A stretch of DNA of 64,000 nt. Source: Chitinophaga pinensis. Its GTDB lineage: Bacteria > Bacteroidota > Bacteroidia > Chitinophagales > Chitinophagaceae. The stretch covers positions 124,001 to 188,000 of the forward strand of contig NZ_VOHS01000008.1 in the NCBI RefSeq assembly GCF_007896845.1, read 5' to 3'. The notes beneath the pieces are model-generated. The model was not told where the DNA came from, made no database searches, and worked only from the letters and a program-made list of their open reading frames with translations. Every line of letters begins with the position of its first letter. Positions within the stretch are counted from its first letter, which is position 1. The translations under genes and the position numbers were made by a program. Positions 8,671 through 16,711 of the stretch are shown one piece after another.

Positions 8671-9714
8671 ATGAAATCGGGCAAAACAAACATCCGGCAC
8701 CTCAGCTTACCGGAATTACAGAAATACTTTGGGTCTATAGAGGAAAAGCCTTTCCGCGCCAAACAGGTGTATGAGTGGCTGTGGCTGAAACACGCTACCA
8801 GCTTCGACGCTATGACCAACATTTCCAAAGACTTACGCAGTAAACTGGAAGAACATTTCACCCTTCCGGCTATCACAACAGATACTACCCAGCACAGCGA
8901 CGACGGCACTATCAAGAGCCGCTTCCGCCTGCATGACGGTCACATGGTCGAAGGGGTATTAATCCCGACTGACACCCGTCAGACGGCCTGCGTATCTTCT
9001 CAGGTGGGTTGCAGTCTGAGCTGCAAGTTCTGCGCAACCGGTTATATGGACCGCAAGCGTAACCTGGAATTTGATGAAATTTACGATGAAGTGGCCCTCC
9101 TGAACCAGCAGGCAATGGCAGCATATGGCAAAAAGCTCAGCAATATCGTATATATGGGTATGGGAGAACCGCTCCTGAACTATAAAAACGTATTGCAGTC
9201 TATCGAGCGTATTACTTCTCCGGATGGTCTGGGTATGTCTCCAAGACGTATCACAGTATCTACTGCCGGTGTTGCCAAAATGATCCGCCAGCTGGGAGAC
9301 GATAAGGTAAAGTTCAACCTCGCATTATCCCTGCATGCTGCGAATGATGAAAAGCGCAGTCAGATCATGCCGATCAATGATACCAACAACCTCAAGGTAT
9401 TGATTGAGGCATTGAACTACTTCTATAAAGAAACACAGAACCAGATCTCTTTCGAATATATTCTCTTTAAGGACTTTAACGACTCCTTCAAAGATGCCGA
9501 TGAGCTGATCCGCATATACCGCCAGGTACCTGCAGATCTGGTCAACATTATTGAGTACAATCCAATTTCCAACGCCCGTTTCATGAAACCGGACGAGGAT
9601 GTTGCCGAGGCATTTATGGAATACCTGTCAAGAAACAAGGTAAATGCCCGTCTTCGTCGTAGTCGTGGTAAAGACATCGATGCGGCCTGTGGTCAGTTGG
9701 CCAATAAAGGTTGA
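8671..9714 (+). CDS. rlmN: Dual-specificity 23S rRNA / tRNA adenine-C2 methyltransferase (radical SAM)
   Basis: Methylates A2503 of 23S rRNA and A37 of some tRNAs. The 347-residue product has the radical-SAM cluster motif CxxxCxxC at C114, C118 and C121 (GCSLSCKFCATG). The partner Cys is near the C-terminus (C340, AACGQL), and the SAM-binding MGMGEPLLNY follows the cluster. Length is standard. The next gene (a pseudouridine synthase) starts 35 bases later on the same strand, so the two rRNA-modifying genes are probably co-transcribed. Confidence 0.96.
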   Translation: MKSGKTNIRHLSLPELQKYFGSIEEKPFRAKQVYEWLWLKHATSFDAMTNISKDLRSKLEEHFTLPAITTDTTQHSDDGTIKSRFRLHDGHMVEGVLIPTDTRQTACVSSQVGCSLSCKFCATGYMDRKRNLEFDEIYDEVALLNQQAMAAYGKKLSNIVYMGMGEPLLNYKNVLQSIERITSPDGLGMSPRRITVSTAGVAKMIRQLGDDKVKFNLALSLHAANDEKRSQIMPINDTNNLKVLIEALNYFYKETQNQISFEYILFKDFNDSFKDADELIRIYRQVPADLVNIIEYNPISNARFMKPDEDVAEAFMEYLSRNKVNARLRRSRGKDIDAACGQLANKG

Positions 9715-9749
9715 TCAGTTTCCTGCACACAATTTTCAAAAACAAACAG

Positions 9750-11300
9750 ATGAGAAAAAATACACCTGCTAAGAAAGGATTTTCCCCTTTCAAGGAAAAT
9801 AAAAGCAGCAGTTCCAATAAAGGTGGTCAACGCTTTGGCAACACTGACCGCAAAAGAGGTGATGATGAAAAGCCGGGTCGCGGCGATAAAAGAGGTGAAC
9901 GCCCTTTCCGCAGCGAACGCAGTGATAATGAAAACAATGGCCGCGAAGCCTCCAAAAGAGGTGAACGTCCTTTCCGTCCGGCGCGTAAAGACGACGATAA
10001 CAAGGAGCGCGGAGATTTCAAAAGAAACGAACGCCCTTTCCGTCCGGCACGTAAAGACGATGATAACAAGGAACGCGGAGATTTCAAAAGAAACGAACGT
10101 CCTTTCCGTCCTGCACGTAAAGAAGATGATAATAATGACCGTGGAGACTTCAAAAAAAGTGACCGTCCTTTCCGTACCGAACGTAAAGAGAAAGACAGCG
10201 AGCACAAAGGTCCCCGTGGCTTCCGTAAAGACGGTGCTGAAAAACCAGCTTCCAAACGTCCTGAAAGAGATGAAAACGGCCGCAGACGTCGCATAGAACC
10301 TGTACGCAAAACTGCCAGCGGCAGAACGCCTTTCAAGCCAAAACCGCAGCAGGCAGACGATAGTGCTTTCCATGGCACTGACGATAAAAAAGCCGGTAAA
10401 CGCGGTAGCAGAGACGAACGTCCTACACCAAGCGGCTTTAACCGTAAAAAATACTTTGATACTGCTAATGAACGTTTTGCCGGTAAACAGGATCGTAAAC
10501 TGGCGACCAGAAGGGCACGCCATGAAGACGATTCATATGGCAAAAGATCATCAAAGAACGAAGAATCCGGTAATGCACCCGGCGAAATGCCCCTGAATAA
10601 ATACATCGCACACTCCGGCCTCTGCTCCCGCAGAAAAGCAGTGGATTTTGTGAAAGAAGGAAAAGTAACTGTAAACGGCGAACTCGTTACTGAGCCGGCG
10701 TTTAAAGTAACTGCGAAAGATGAAGTGGCGATCAACAACAGAAAGATCAATATCCAGAAAAATCTGGTATACATCCTGTTGAACAAACCGAAAGGATACA
10801 TCACAACTACTGATGATCCGGAAGGCCGTAAAACAGTTATGGAACTGATTCAGGATGCTACTACGGAAGAACAGCGTGTATATCCGGTAGGTCGTCTTGA
10901 CCGTAATACTTCCGGCTTGCTGCTGCTCACCAATGACGGCGAACTGGCCCAGAAACTGGCTCATCCGAAACATAATATCAAAAAGATCTATCACGTAGGA
11001 CTGAATAAACCACTGACCAAAGCACATTTCGAAAACATCTTACAAGGTGTAACACTGGAAGACGGTGTTGCCAATGTAGATGCACTGGGTTATGTGGAAG
11101 CTGGTGATAAAACACAGGTTGGTATAGAGATCCACAGTGGTAAAAACCGTATCGTACGCCGCATTTTTGAACATCTGGAGTATGAAGTGGAAAAACTGGA
11201 CCGTGTTACCTACGCCGGCCTTACCAAGAAGAATATCAATCGTGGTAAATGGCGTTTCCTGACAGAAAAAGAGATCATCCTTCTGAAGCACTTTAAGTAA
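9750..11300 (+). CDS. RluB-like 23S rRNA pseudouridine synthase with a long basic repeat arm
   Basis: The C-terminal half is a standard RsuA/RluB-type enzyme: S4 RNA-binding domain (about 279-325, LNKYIAHSGLCSRRKA), then the catalytic domain with GRLDRNTSGLLLLTN (catalytic Asp near 383). The first 270 or so residues are extra: very rich in Arg, Lys, Asp and Glu, predicted disordered, with four tandem 22-residue repeats (residues 50-137). Start chosen at the ATG at 9750 (MRKNTPAKK); a longer in-frame start at 9711 would overlap the end of rlmN. The next gene begins 4 bases after the stop. Basic arms of this sort probably add RNA affinity (inference). Confidence 0.9.
   Translation: MRKNTPAKKGFSPFKENKSSSSNKGGQRFGNTDRKRGDDEKPGRGDKRGERPFRSERSDNENNGREASKRGERPFRPARKDDDNKERGDFKRNERPFRPARKDDDNKERGDFKRNERPFRPARKEDDNNDRGDFKKSDRPFRTERKEKDSEHKGPRGFRKDGAEKPASKRPERDENGRRRRIEPVRKTASGRTPFKPKPQQADDSAFHGTDDKKAGKRGSRDERPTPSGFNRKKYFDTANERFAGKQDRKLATRRARHEDDSYGKRSSKNEESGNAPGEMPLNKYIAHSGLCSRRKAVDFVKEGKVTVNGELVTEPAFKVTAKDEVAINNRKINIQKNLVYILLNKPKGYITTTDDPEGRKTVMELIQDATTEEQRVYPVGRLDRNTSGLLLLTNDGELAQKLAHPKHNIKKIYHVGLNKPLTKAHFENILQGVTLEDGVANVDALGYVEAGDKTQVGIEIHSGKNRIVRRIFEHLEYEVEKLDRVTYAGLTKKNINRGKWRFLTEKEIILLKHFK
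9897..10160 (+). repeat. Four tandem 66-bp coding repeats in the RluB-like arm
   Basis: Units of 22 codons begin at 9897, 9963, 10029 and 10095. Units 2 and 3 encode the same 22 residues (starting ERPFRPARKDDDNKERGD); units 1 and 4 are diverged, and a fifth partial unit follows to about 10200. The repeats vary mostly at synonymous positions, which points to selection on the protein rather than very recent slippage. Confidence 0.9.
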
Positions 11301-11303
11301 ACT

Positions 11304-12047
11304 ATGCGCATTAACGACATCATCATAAAAGAAACAGCAGATTTTGTTATTCTGAACAAACCTGCGGGTATGCTGACCATTCCGGACAGGCATGATAATC
11401 AGCTGGATTCCCTACAGGGATTGCTGAAAAAGCATTACGGTGAAATCTTCACTGTACACCGTCTGGATAAAGACACCAGTGGTGTGATCCTGTTTGCCAA
11501 AAATGAGACAGCACATAAATATTATTCCCAGCTGTTTGAAGGCCGTAACGTGAAGAAATTCTATAAAGGACTGGTAAACGGACAGTTACATCCGGAAACA
11601 GGCAGTGTGGATGAAGCCATCATGGAACATCCGACCATCAAGGGTAGAATGGTGACTAACAGAAAGGGTAAAAATGCCCTGACTGACTATCAGGTACTGG
11701 AAGCTTTTGGTCTCTACAGTCTGGTGCAATTACAGATCCATACAGGCCGTACCCACCAGATCCGTGTACATATGAAGCATCTGGGCCATCCGATCGCTGT
11801 AGACGAGCTATATGGCACTGCTGCGCCGGTTTATTTGTCTGCTATCAAGAAGAACTATAAACTGGGTAAAAGAGTAGAAGAAGAACGGCCGTTATTGAGC
11901 AGACTCGGACTGCATGCATGGCAGTTACAATTCAAAGATCAGCAGGGAGAAGAAAATGTGGTGGAAGCCCCACTGCCAAAAGATATTCAGGCAGTTGTAA
12001 CGCAGTTGCGTAAAAACAGCGGCAGAAGCACTGAGCTGGTTTTATAA
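11304..12047 (+). CDS. RluA-family pseudouridine synthase, without S4 domain
   Basis: A 247-residue RluA/RluC/RluD-family enzyme with the catalytic motif HRLDKDTSGVILFAKN (Asp 55) and the RNA-contact motif TGRTHQIRVHMKHLGHPI. It begins directly with the catalytic fold and lacks the N-terminal S4 domain of RluC and RluD, so it is closer to RluA or TruC in size. It is 3 bases downstream of the RluB-like gene and clearly in one transcript with it. The target uridine in rRNA or tRNA cannot be told. Confidence 0.9.
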   Translation: MRINDIIIKETADFVILNKPAGMLTIPDRHDNQLDSLQGLLKKHYGEIFTVHRLDKDTSGVILFAKNETAHKYYSQLFEGRNVKKFYKGLVNGQLHPETGSVDEAIMEHPTIKGRMVTNRKGKNALTDYQVLEAFGLYSLVQLQIHTGRTHQIRVHMKHLGHPIAVDELYGTAAPVYLSAIKKNYKLGKRVEEERPLLSRLGLHAWQLQFKDQQGEENVVEAPLPKDIQAVVTQLRKNSGRSTELVL

Positions 12048-12072
12048 AAGAGCATATATACTATTGATATAC

Positions 12073-12104
12073 AGGCGGTTTCGACAAGAGACCGCCTTTT
12101 TTTG
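12073..12104 (+). terminator. Terminator of the rlmN-pseudouridine synthase operon
   Basis: Stem AGGCGGT (12073-12079) / ACCGCCT (12091-12097), extended inward by weaker pairs, followed by a run of seven T. Confidence 0.9.
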
Positions 12105-12211
12105 TACCCGCATCTACCCTATCAGGTATTTAACAGATACGTATCAAGTCCACCTCATGTCCATTACAATCTCATTACAACCGTATTATCTATAGGTCTT
12201 AATCACAATAT

Positions 12212-12254
12212 TAAAGGCGGTGCCGGGTATCTGTGGTACCTGAAACCGCCTTTA
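12212..12254. repeat. Hairpin with the same GGCGGT core as the terminator upstream
   Basis: Perfect 10-bp arms TAAAGGCGGT (12212-12221) and ACCGCCTTTA (12245-12254), with an inner GGTA/TACC stem. It repeats the AGGCGGT/ACCGCCT core seen at 12073-12097, suggesting duplication or a back-up terminator. Confidence 0.6.
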
Positions 12255-12274
12255 CAGACTGGTATAAAAAGAAA

Positions 12275-12296
12275 AAACGGGGAGAAATCCCCGTTT
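12275..12296 (-). terminator. Second minus-strand terminator downstream of the peroxiredoxin gene
   Basis: 9-bp stem (AAACGGGGA at 12275-12283, TCCCCGTTT at 12288-12296) with a 4-base loop. Read on the minus strand, the stem is followed by a run of T. Confidence 0.65.
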
Positions 12297-12336
12297 CGTA
12301 AAAATCAAAAACCAACCATTAAAAAATCTTATGAAT

Positions 12337-12368
12337 AAAAACCTGACACACGTCTGGTGCAGGTTTTA
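12337..12368 (-). terminator. Proximal terminator of the peroxiredoxin gene
   Basis: 8-bp stem AAAACCTG / CAGGTTTT with an inner CAC/GTG extension. On the minus strand it is followed by TTTTT, 46 bases past the stop codon. Confidence 0.65.
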
Positions 12369-12414
12369 AACGGACAAGTTTGTCAATTTACCTACTTGTT
12401 AACAGCTTTCGGCC

Positions 12415-13050
12415 TTATTTGTTCGGCTGAGGAGTTGTTCTTAAGTAAGGCTTGATGATCTTGTGACCTTTCGGGAAGCGACCCGGAATATCTTCGGTTT
12501 TCACCGCAGGTGTCACGATAACGTCTTCACCGTCAACCCAGTTTGCAGGAGTCGCTACGCTATAGTTAGCAGTCAGCTGCAGAGAGTCGATCACACGCAG
12601 AATCTCGTTAAAGTTTCTGCCGGTTGAAGCCGGATAAGTGATCATCAATTTTACTTTTTTATCTGGTCCGATGATGAACAGTGACCTTACAGTGAAGGTT
12701 TCTGAAGCATTCGGATGAATCATATCATAAAGATCGGAAACTTTCCTGTCTTCGTCAGCGATAATAGGAAACTGAACATCTGTGTTCTGTGTTTCATTGA
12801 TATCGTTGATCCAACCGAGGTGTTTTTCCAGAGGATCTACGCTCAGCGCCAGTACTTTAACATTACGCTTTGCGAACTCATCTTTCAGCTGTGCAGTTTT
12901 ACCTAATTCGGTAGTACATACCGGTGTGTAATCTGCCGGATGGGAAAACAATACTCCCCAGCTATCTCCCAGGAACTCATAAAAATCAATATCACCTTGT
13001 GAAGTCTTAGCCTGAAAGTTCGGTGCGGTATCTCCTAATCTTAAGCTCAT
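12415..13050 (-). CDS. 1-Cys peroxiredoxin (Prx6 type)
   Basis: Thiol-dependent peroxidase reducing hydrogen peroxide and organic peroxides. The 211-residue product has the peroxidatic Cys 45 in HPADYTPVCTTELG and the extended C-terminal domain typical of Prx6/AhpC-TSA-C proteins (about 160-205). No resolving Cys is evident, fitting the 1-Cys mechanism. It stands alone, with its own terminators downstream. A run of G-tracts lies in the upstream region. This window also holds a Bcp-type peroxiredoxin at 39228. Confidence 0.94.
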   Translation of the reverse strand: MSLRLGDTAPNFQAKTSQGDIDFYEFLGDSWGVLFSHPADYTPVCTTELGKTAQLKDEFAKRNVKVLALSVDPLEKHLGWINDINETQNTDVQFPIIADEDRKVSDLYDMIHPNASETFTVRSLFIIGPDKKVKLMITYPASTGRNFNEILRVIDSLQLTANYSVATPANWVDGEDVIVTPAVKTEDIPGRFPKGHKIIKPYLRTTPQPNK

Positions 13051-13225
13051 AAGTTCTCTTGTTTTAGAGTATTCAAAAATAGGATTTTCCTACAAATATT
13101 ATAGACTTTACGATGATTTTTCAAAAAAAAATTCCCTGCCTGAAGAACAGGCAGGGCGGAGTTAAGACAAACAACTGGACGCAAAAGGTATCAGGGATAA
13201 CGCTTACCTAAGAAGCGCAACACAA

Positions 13226-13312
13226 CACCGTAGGGGTTACCGGGTCGCTTTTTCGGGGTTATCAGGGTTTTTCAGGGTTCATTCAGGGGTTCACGAGAAT
13301 AGTACGGGGTAT
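13226..13312 (+). repeat. Array of short G-tracts (degenerate CAGGG/GGGGTT words)
   Basis: Within about 85 bases there are at least seven runs of three or four G on the plus strand (for example AGGGGTTACCGGGT, CGGGGTTATCAGGGTT, TTCAGGGGTTCAC), with CAGGG repeated three times. It lies in the 3' region of the hypothetical gene at 13317 and upstream of the peroxiredoxin gene. It could form a G-quadruplex or be a decayed direct repeat. Confidence 0.45.
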
Positions 13313-13316
13313 GAGT

Positions 13317-13901
13317 TTATAAGGTTCTTTCTTTCCAGGCATAATATGCCAGTGTAAATTTCAGATCGTCTGCCAGATCGGCTTTTTTTCGTGCTGCGTC
13401 TTCATCAAATTCCAGTTCAATATACCCGAGGTACAGTTCATAGCTTTTGTGAAGCATCTCCATACAATGGTCTATTTTTCTGACGTAATGGGGTACGCTG
13501 GCAGAAGGTAATGGGGTCACCTGCTCTATATAGTAGCATTCACCTGCTGTATATTCAACCCAGCTACCGTTTTCACGGTTTCCGGGGCGGGCTAACCTGA
13601 AATACATGTTATCAAACAACACTGCTTTTCCCAGCTCCATCTCCAGATCTATCATATCCGGGATCTGCTCCATGTTCTCCAGTTTCTGCACGATTATCAT
13701 CTGCACAGCATCACTTCTGTCCTGCACATAGCGTAACATGGTATTTAACACTTCGTAGGTTGTAATGAAGTCACAACGCTGCCAGGTATCATCTTTTCTG
13801 ATATGGCCCCAGAAGGTTAAATAATTGGTATCATCCAGGATGATCTGGCCAACTGATATTGCTTCGGAGGTACTAACAGTAGCGGTATTTGTCTGTTTCA
13901 T
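13317..13901 (-). CDS. Conserved-looking hypothetical protein
   Basis: A 194-residue soluble protein with no family I recognise. It has no signal peptide or membrane segment. It is acidic in the middle, rich in aromatic residues (for example GECYYIEQV, YYAWKERTL), and the C-terminal third is probably helical (MHKSYELYLGYIELEFDEDAARKKADL). It is divergent from the WYL regulator. A perfect promoter box (minus-strand TATCTTTG, 13934-13927) sits about 25 bases ahead of its ATG, which supports it as a real gene. Confidence 0.7.
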   Translation of the reverse strand: MKQTNTATVSTSEAISVGQIILDDTNYLTFWGHIRKDDTWQRCDFITTYEVLNTMLRYVQDRSDAVQMIIVQKLENMEQIPDMIDLEMELGKAVLFDNMYFRLARPGNRENGSWVEYTAGECYYIEQVTPLPSASVPHYVRKIDHCMEMLHKSYELYLGYIELEFDEDAARKKADLADDLKFTLAYYAWKERTL

Positions 13902-13926
13902 AACCGATTAGTTGTTGATAACAATA

Positions 13927-13934
13927 CAAAGATA
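13927..13934 (-). promoter_or_regulatory. -7 box for the hypothetical gene at 13317
   Basis: Minus-strand TATCTTTG, a perfect TAnnTTTG match, 25 bases from the ATG. No upstream TTG at the expected spacing. Confidence 0.5.
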
Positions 13935-14002
13935 CCAGTGCAAAACGCAGAGAATTTGCGTAGCGAATTTTAACTATTTTTATCCTCTAAATATTTTCAT
14001 GC

Positions 14003-15010
14003 ATGCCTAAAAACAAGGATGCTGTTTCGCGTTATCGCTGGATAGACGAGCGTTTACGCAACAAGCGTTTGAGAAAACCCACCCTGGAGGATCTGATTGA
14101 GTTCGTATCCGGAAAAATGGACTCCACCATTTCCGTACGTACTATCCAGAAAGATATTCAGGACATGCGCCATGACCCCGAACTGAACTATAAGGCGCCT
14201 ATCCTGTACGATCGCAGTACAGGCACTTATCGTTATACTGACGAAACATACTCTATCAATAGTCTGCCTATCGACGAAGCGGATCTCCAGGGGCTGGAAA
14301 TCGCCATCGGTATACTGGAGCAATTCCGCAGTCTTCCTGTCATTGTGCAGTTTGAGGACGCTATCCTCAAAATAGCGACCAGTCTGAAAAAGAACAGGGA
14401 AGTGCTGGAGCACAAAGGACTGATCAAATTTGCCCGTACTACACAGTATAAAGGTGCTGCGCATATACCATTCATCGTAGATGCGATTAAAGGCAGAGAA
14501 GTGATACGTATCGCGTATCAGAGTTTTGACAGGAATGAGCCAAAAGAACATTGGGTAGAACCTTATCACCTGCGTGAATATCAGTACCGCTTTTACCTGA
14601 TCGGTAAGAGTCAGAAAGCAAAAGGTGGTACGCTGCTGACATTCGCGCTGGACAGGATTGTAGACATATGGCCGACCAACAAAACATTCGACGAAAAGAA
14701 CTTTGATGATGCCAGTTATTATCAGCATGCCATCGGTGTAACAGTACCACAGGGCGAACCGGAGAAAGTGATATTGGCCTTTACGCCATTGCAGGGCAAG
14801 TATATCAAGTCACAACCTATCCATCCTTCACAGCAGGTTGAAAAAGACAATGACAAGGAATGCCGTATTTCTATCAATGTTGTGATCAATCATGAGCTAC
14901 AGATGTTGCTCCTGAGTTATGGCGCAAATGTGAAAGTGCTGCAACCTGCGGCACTGACAGAAAAGCTGGCAGCAGAAGCAAAAAAAATGCTGCAGAATTA
15001 TTCATCATAA
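14003..15010 (+). CDS. WYL-domain transcriptional regulator (YafY-like)
   Basis: A 335-residue regulator with an N-terminal DNA-binding region (about 1-75: RYRWIDERLRNK, then VRTIQKDIQDMR, a recognition-helix pattern). A WYL sensor domain follows (about 150-240, containing VEPYHLREYQYRFYLIG) with a C-terminal extension. WYL proteins often bind nucleotides or nucleic acid and control stress or defence genes (family knowledge). It is 12 bases upstream of adenine deaminase on the same strand, so a purine-linked role is suggested by context only. Confidence 0.85.
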   Translation: MPKNKDAVSRYRWIDERLRNKRLRKPTLEDLIEFVSGKMDSTISVRTIQKDIQDMRHDPELNYKAPILYDRSTGTYRYTDETYSINSLPIDEADLQGLEIAIGILEQFRSLPVIVQFEDAILKIATSLKKNREVLEHKGLIKFARTTQYKGAAHIPFIVDAIKGREVIRIAYQSFDRNEPKEHWVEPYHLREYQYRFYLIGKSQKAKGGTLLTFALDRIVDIWPTNKTFDEKNFDDASYYQHAIGVTVPQGEPEKVILAFTPLQGKYIKSQPIHPSQQVEKDNDKECRISINVVINHELQMLLLSYGANVKVLQPAALTEKLAAEAKKMLQNYSS

Positions 15011-15022
15011 AATCATCCGGGC

Positions 15023-16660
15023 ATGTCTACCTCTTTTCAAATATCGGGTAACCTGATAGACATTCTGCAACAGAAGATCTATCCTGCTACCATCACTGTT
15101 GAAAACGGCCGTATCGCCGGTATTACAGAAGACACTATTACACATGAACAATATCTGTTGCCGGGTTTTGTTGATGCGCACGTACACGTGGAAAGCTCTA
15201 TGCTTACGCCCTCACAATTCGCCAGACTCGCTGTGGTACATGGCACTGTTGCCACCGTTTCAGATCCGCATGAAATAGCGAATGTACTCGGTGTACAAGG
15301 TGTTGAATATATGCTGGACAACGGAAAGACTGTTCCTTTTAAATTCTGCTTTGGTGCACCTTCCTGCGTACCTGCCACGATCTTTGAAACAGCAGGTGCT
15401 GAAGTAACGGTAGCAGATGTGGAAGCTTTACTGCAAAAACCGGAAGTGCTCTATCTTACCGAGATGATGAACTTTCCGGGTGTATTGCATGAACAAGCGG
15501 ATGTAATGGCTAAAATCGCAGCTGCAAAACGTATTGGCAAACCTGTTGACGGACACGCACCGGGTCTGCGTGGAGAAGATGCAAAAAAATATATCGCTGC
15601 CGGTATCAGTACGGATCACGAATGTTTTACTGCAGCAGAAGCACTCGATAAACTGCAATACGGCATGCATATCCTGATCAGGGAAGGCAGCGCTGCGCGC
15701 AATTTCGACGCGCTCATACACCTTTTGCATGATCACCCTGAAAAGATCATGTTCTGTAGTGATGATAAACATCCGGACAATCTTGTGGAAGGGCATATTG
15801 ATGCATTGGTAAGAAGAGCACTGGCATTGAAGATCGATCTGTTTAAAGTATTACGTGCTGCCTGTGTGAATCCCGTATTACATTACAAGATCCCTGCAGG
15901 GTTATTACGTGTAGGCGATCCTGCTGACTTTATCATTGCAGATCATCCTGATACATTTAACATCAAAGCTACTTATATCAATGGTGAGCTGGTAGCACAA
16001 AATGGAGAAACGCTGATTCCGTCTGTTATTGCACCGGTGATCAACAACTTTTCCTGCACACCGAAATCAGGTAGTGATTTTCGTATTACCGCTGACGGTA
16101 TAACAGCAAAAGTGAAAGTGATTGAGGCACTGGATGGTCAACTGATCACCAATAGTTTTACAGAGACTTTACCGGTAACAAATAATCAGTTATTCTCATC
16201 AACAGAAAAAGACATACTGAAGCTGGCTGTGGTGAACCGTTATCAGGAAGCGCCTGTTGCATTAGGTTTTATCAGGAACTTTGGCTTTAAACAAGGTGCT
16301 ATTGCATCTTCTGTAGCACATGATAGTCATAATATCATTGCAGTGGGTGTAGATGATGAAAGCATTGCGCAGGCTGTCAATGCAGTCATTGCACACAAAG
16401 GAGGCGTGAGTGTGGTCAGCAATGGTGAAGTAAGTATATTGCCTTTACCTGTTGCCGGATTGATGAGTAATCTGGATGGTTATGAAGTCGCCGCACAATA
16501 CAGTCAGCTGGATAAAGCGGCGAAAGCGCTGGGCAGTAAACTGGATGCGCCATTCATGACATTATCGTTCATGGCACTGTTGGTGATTCCTCATTTGAAA
16601 CTGAGTGATAAGGGGCTGTTTGACGGGGATAACTTCAGTTTTACAGCAGCTGTTTTATAA
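15023..16660 (+). CDS. ade: Adenine deaminase
   Basis: Converts adenine to hypoxanthine plus ammonia in purine salvage. The 545-residue protein is an amidohydrolase with the first metal ligands in DAHVHVESSM, the HxD region around GHAPGL, and the CSDDKHPDNLVEGHI motif characteristic of bacterial Ade. The C-terminal adenine deaminase domain (about 380-545) includes SSVAHDSHNIIAVG. The start at 15023 follows the WYL gene by 12 bases. It ends just before a perfect palindrome that can terminate both strands. Confidence 0.95.
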   Translation: MSTSFQISGNLIDILQQKIYPATITVENGRIAGITEDTITHEQYLLPGFVDAHVHVESSMLTPSQFARLAVVHGTVATVSDPHEIANVLGVQGVEYMLDNGKTVPFKFCFGAPSCVPATIFETAGAEVTVADVEALLQKPEVLYLTEMMNFPGVLHEQADVMAKIAAAKRIGKPVDGHAPGLRGEDAKKYIAAGISTDHECFTAAEALDKLQYGMHILIREGSAARNFDALIHLLHDHPEKIMFCSDDKHPDNLVEGHIDALVRRALALKIDLFKVLRAACVNPVLHYKIPAGLLRVGDPADFIIADHPDTFNIKATYINGELVAQNGETLIPSVIAPVINNFSCTPKSGSDFRITADGITAKVKVIEALDGQLITNSFTETLPVTNNQLFSSTEKDILKLAVVNRYQEAPVALGFIRNFGFKQGAIASSVAHDSHNIIAVGVDDESIAQAVNAVIAHKGGVSVVSNGEVSILPLPVAGLMSNLDGYEVAAQYSQLDKAAKALGSKLDAPFMTLSFMALLVIPHLKLSDKGLFDGDNFSFTAAVL

Positions 16661-16670
16661 GAGATAATCA

Positions 16671-16706
16671 AAATTGCAGGTATATGCGCGCATATACCTG
16701 CAATTT
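16671..16706. terminator. Bidirectional terminator: loopless 36-bp palindrome
   Basis: Perfect inverted repeat with 18-base arms and no spacer (centre at 16688/16689, core TATGCGCGCATA). It lies between the convergent ade and anmK genes. The arms end in AAATT/AATTT, followed by TTTGTTTG on the plus strand. Confidence 0.75.
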
Positions 16707-16711
16707 GTTTG

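Larger units (their letters stand above)
12048..12414. other. Convergent intergenic region with four hairpins
   Basis: About 367 bases between convergent genes, carrying four separate stem-loops (12073-12104, 12212-12254, 12275-12296, 12337-12368). The first serves the plus strand and the last two have U-runs on the minus strand. A 78-codon frame runs across the hairpins and is not credible as a gene. Confidence 0.6.

Noticed and set aside
9827..10804. Two long frames (276 and 325 codons) opposite the RluB-like repeat arm
   Set aside because: Both come from the repeated, biased coding composition; they repeat Arg/Ser/Leu patterns and lack starts or promoters that fit.
12073..12296. Several hairpins with a shared GGCGGT core, considered as a CRISPR or repeat array
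   Set aside because: Spacing is irregular, units differ, and each has terminator traits; no Cas genes.
12102..12338. 78-codon frame across the hairpins between pseudouridine synthase and peroxiredoxin
   Set aside because: It is composed mostly of terminator sequence and has no family-like content.
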